64,000 nt of DNA from Nephrocerus scutellatus (lineage: Eukaryota; Arthropoda; Insecta; Diptera; Pipunculidae), in assembly GCA_947095585.1 (NCBI GenBank), contig OX352762.1, positions 29,860,669 to 29,924,668 of the forward strand, given 5' to 3'. Below the pieces are notes generated by a model. It had not been told where the DNA came from. It worked only from the letters and a program-made list of their open reading frames with translations, and made no database searches. A program made the translations under genes and the position numbers. Numbering within the stretch: the stretch's first letter is position 1; each line of letters starts with the position of its first letter. This document shows, piece by piece, positions 63,745 through 64,000 of the stretch.

Positions 63745-64000
63745 GGATACTTAGCCCTTCTGCAAAAGGTCCCTTCTCTGATACCGATTTCGAGTCGATG
63801 TCATCAAGTTTGCAGGGGTCTTCCCGCCGTTGTGTGCTATAAGGAACAAACAACTTCTCGAGCCGGTTTCTCTTGGTTAGTATGAGCTGGACATCTAGCT
63901 TTCGGAGCCTATTGAGCTTTTATTTTTATTCACGATGTTAATAATGAGGCATCGACTACAGATGTTGTCGTAATAGAGTCTATGGAATCCTTCGCCCCCA
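63745..64000 (-). repeat. Decayed RTE-like LINE fragment running off the window
   Basis: TGATACCGATTTCGAGTCGA with TGTCATC, then AAACAACTTCTCGAGC and GTCTATGGAATCCTTCG match, loosely and in order, the 3' coding end of the minus-strand RTE-like LINEs (compare 41420-41700). All frames are broken. Confidence 0.55.

Overview
The window looks like intronic DNA from the genome of a higher fly (Brachycera). The only host gene I can support is a plus-strand orthologue of Drosophila RhoGEF2, a PDZ-containing Rho guanine-nucleotide exchange factor. Five coding exons are visible: about 33555-34152, then 45389-45481, 48757-48814, 62596-62732 and 62799-62972. Their splice sites and phases agree. The first four encode a Q/H/N/G-rich N-terminal segment and the complete PDZ domain, and the fifth starts a coiled-coil region. 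The gene continues past the right edge. Its start codon is probably in an exon to the left that I could not identify. No rRNA, bacterial-type operon or CRISPR array is present; the AT-rich, intron-rich, transposon-packed layout fits a large dipteran genome. A tephritid is possible but not proven.

Nearly all the rest is mobile DNA, mostly dead and often nested. Left flank (1-33.5 kb): an RTE-like LINE (2486-7425) split by a second LINE of CR1/Jockey type (3250-6409); a 312-bp MITE (7865-8176); a hAT transposase relic (10350-11115); an IS630-Tc1-mariner element with both terminal inverted repeats (14415-15978); tRNA-derived SINEs; an RNase H-bearing LOA/R1-type LINE (18600-20375); a BEL/Pao LTR retrotransposon with gag-pro-RT-RNase H-integrase remnants (about 24080-29545, minus); and two more LOA/R1-type LINE pieces (29560-32620). 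Introns of RhoGEF2 (34-62.6 kb): more RTE-like LINEs, a Harbinger relic, an internally deleted mariner, a Tc1-like relic, and a 4-kb CR1/Jockey-type LINE (57169-61255).

The most distinctive component is a repeat family here called Family A, present in about fifteen full or partial copies on both strands. Each copy has a conserved head (start AAATTCTCTATATTAACTTC), a short slot of 4-bp-periodic simple sequence that differs from copy to copy, a body of 1 to about 12 tandem units of roughly 116-120 bp carrying an ACACATGTGT palindrome, and a conserved tail ending TATGGGTTGTTTTT. It has no credible coding capacity. Three copies of about 0.86-0.95 kb share the same unique central block and look recent; one sits inside a LINE reverse-transcriptase gene, so its ends can be seen. 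I cannot assign it to a known superfamily from sequence alone.

No transposon reading frame in the window is intact. The functional content is therefore the RhoGEF2 exons; the transposons mainly set intron length (11.2, 3.3 and 13.8 kb) and supply repeats that may have secondary effects on the locus.
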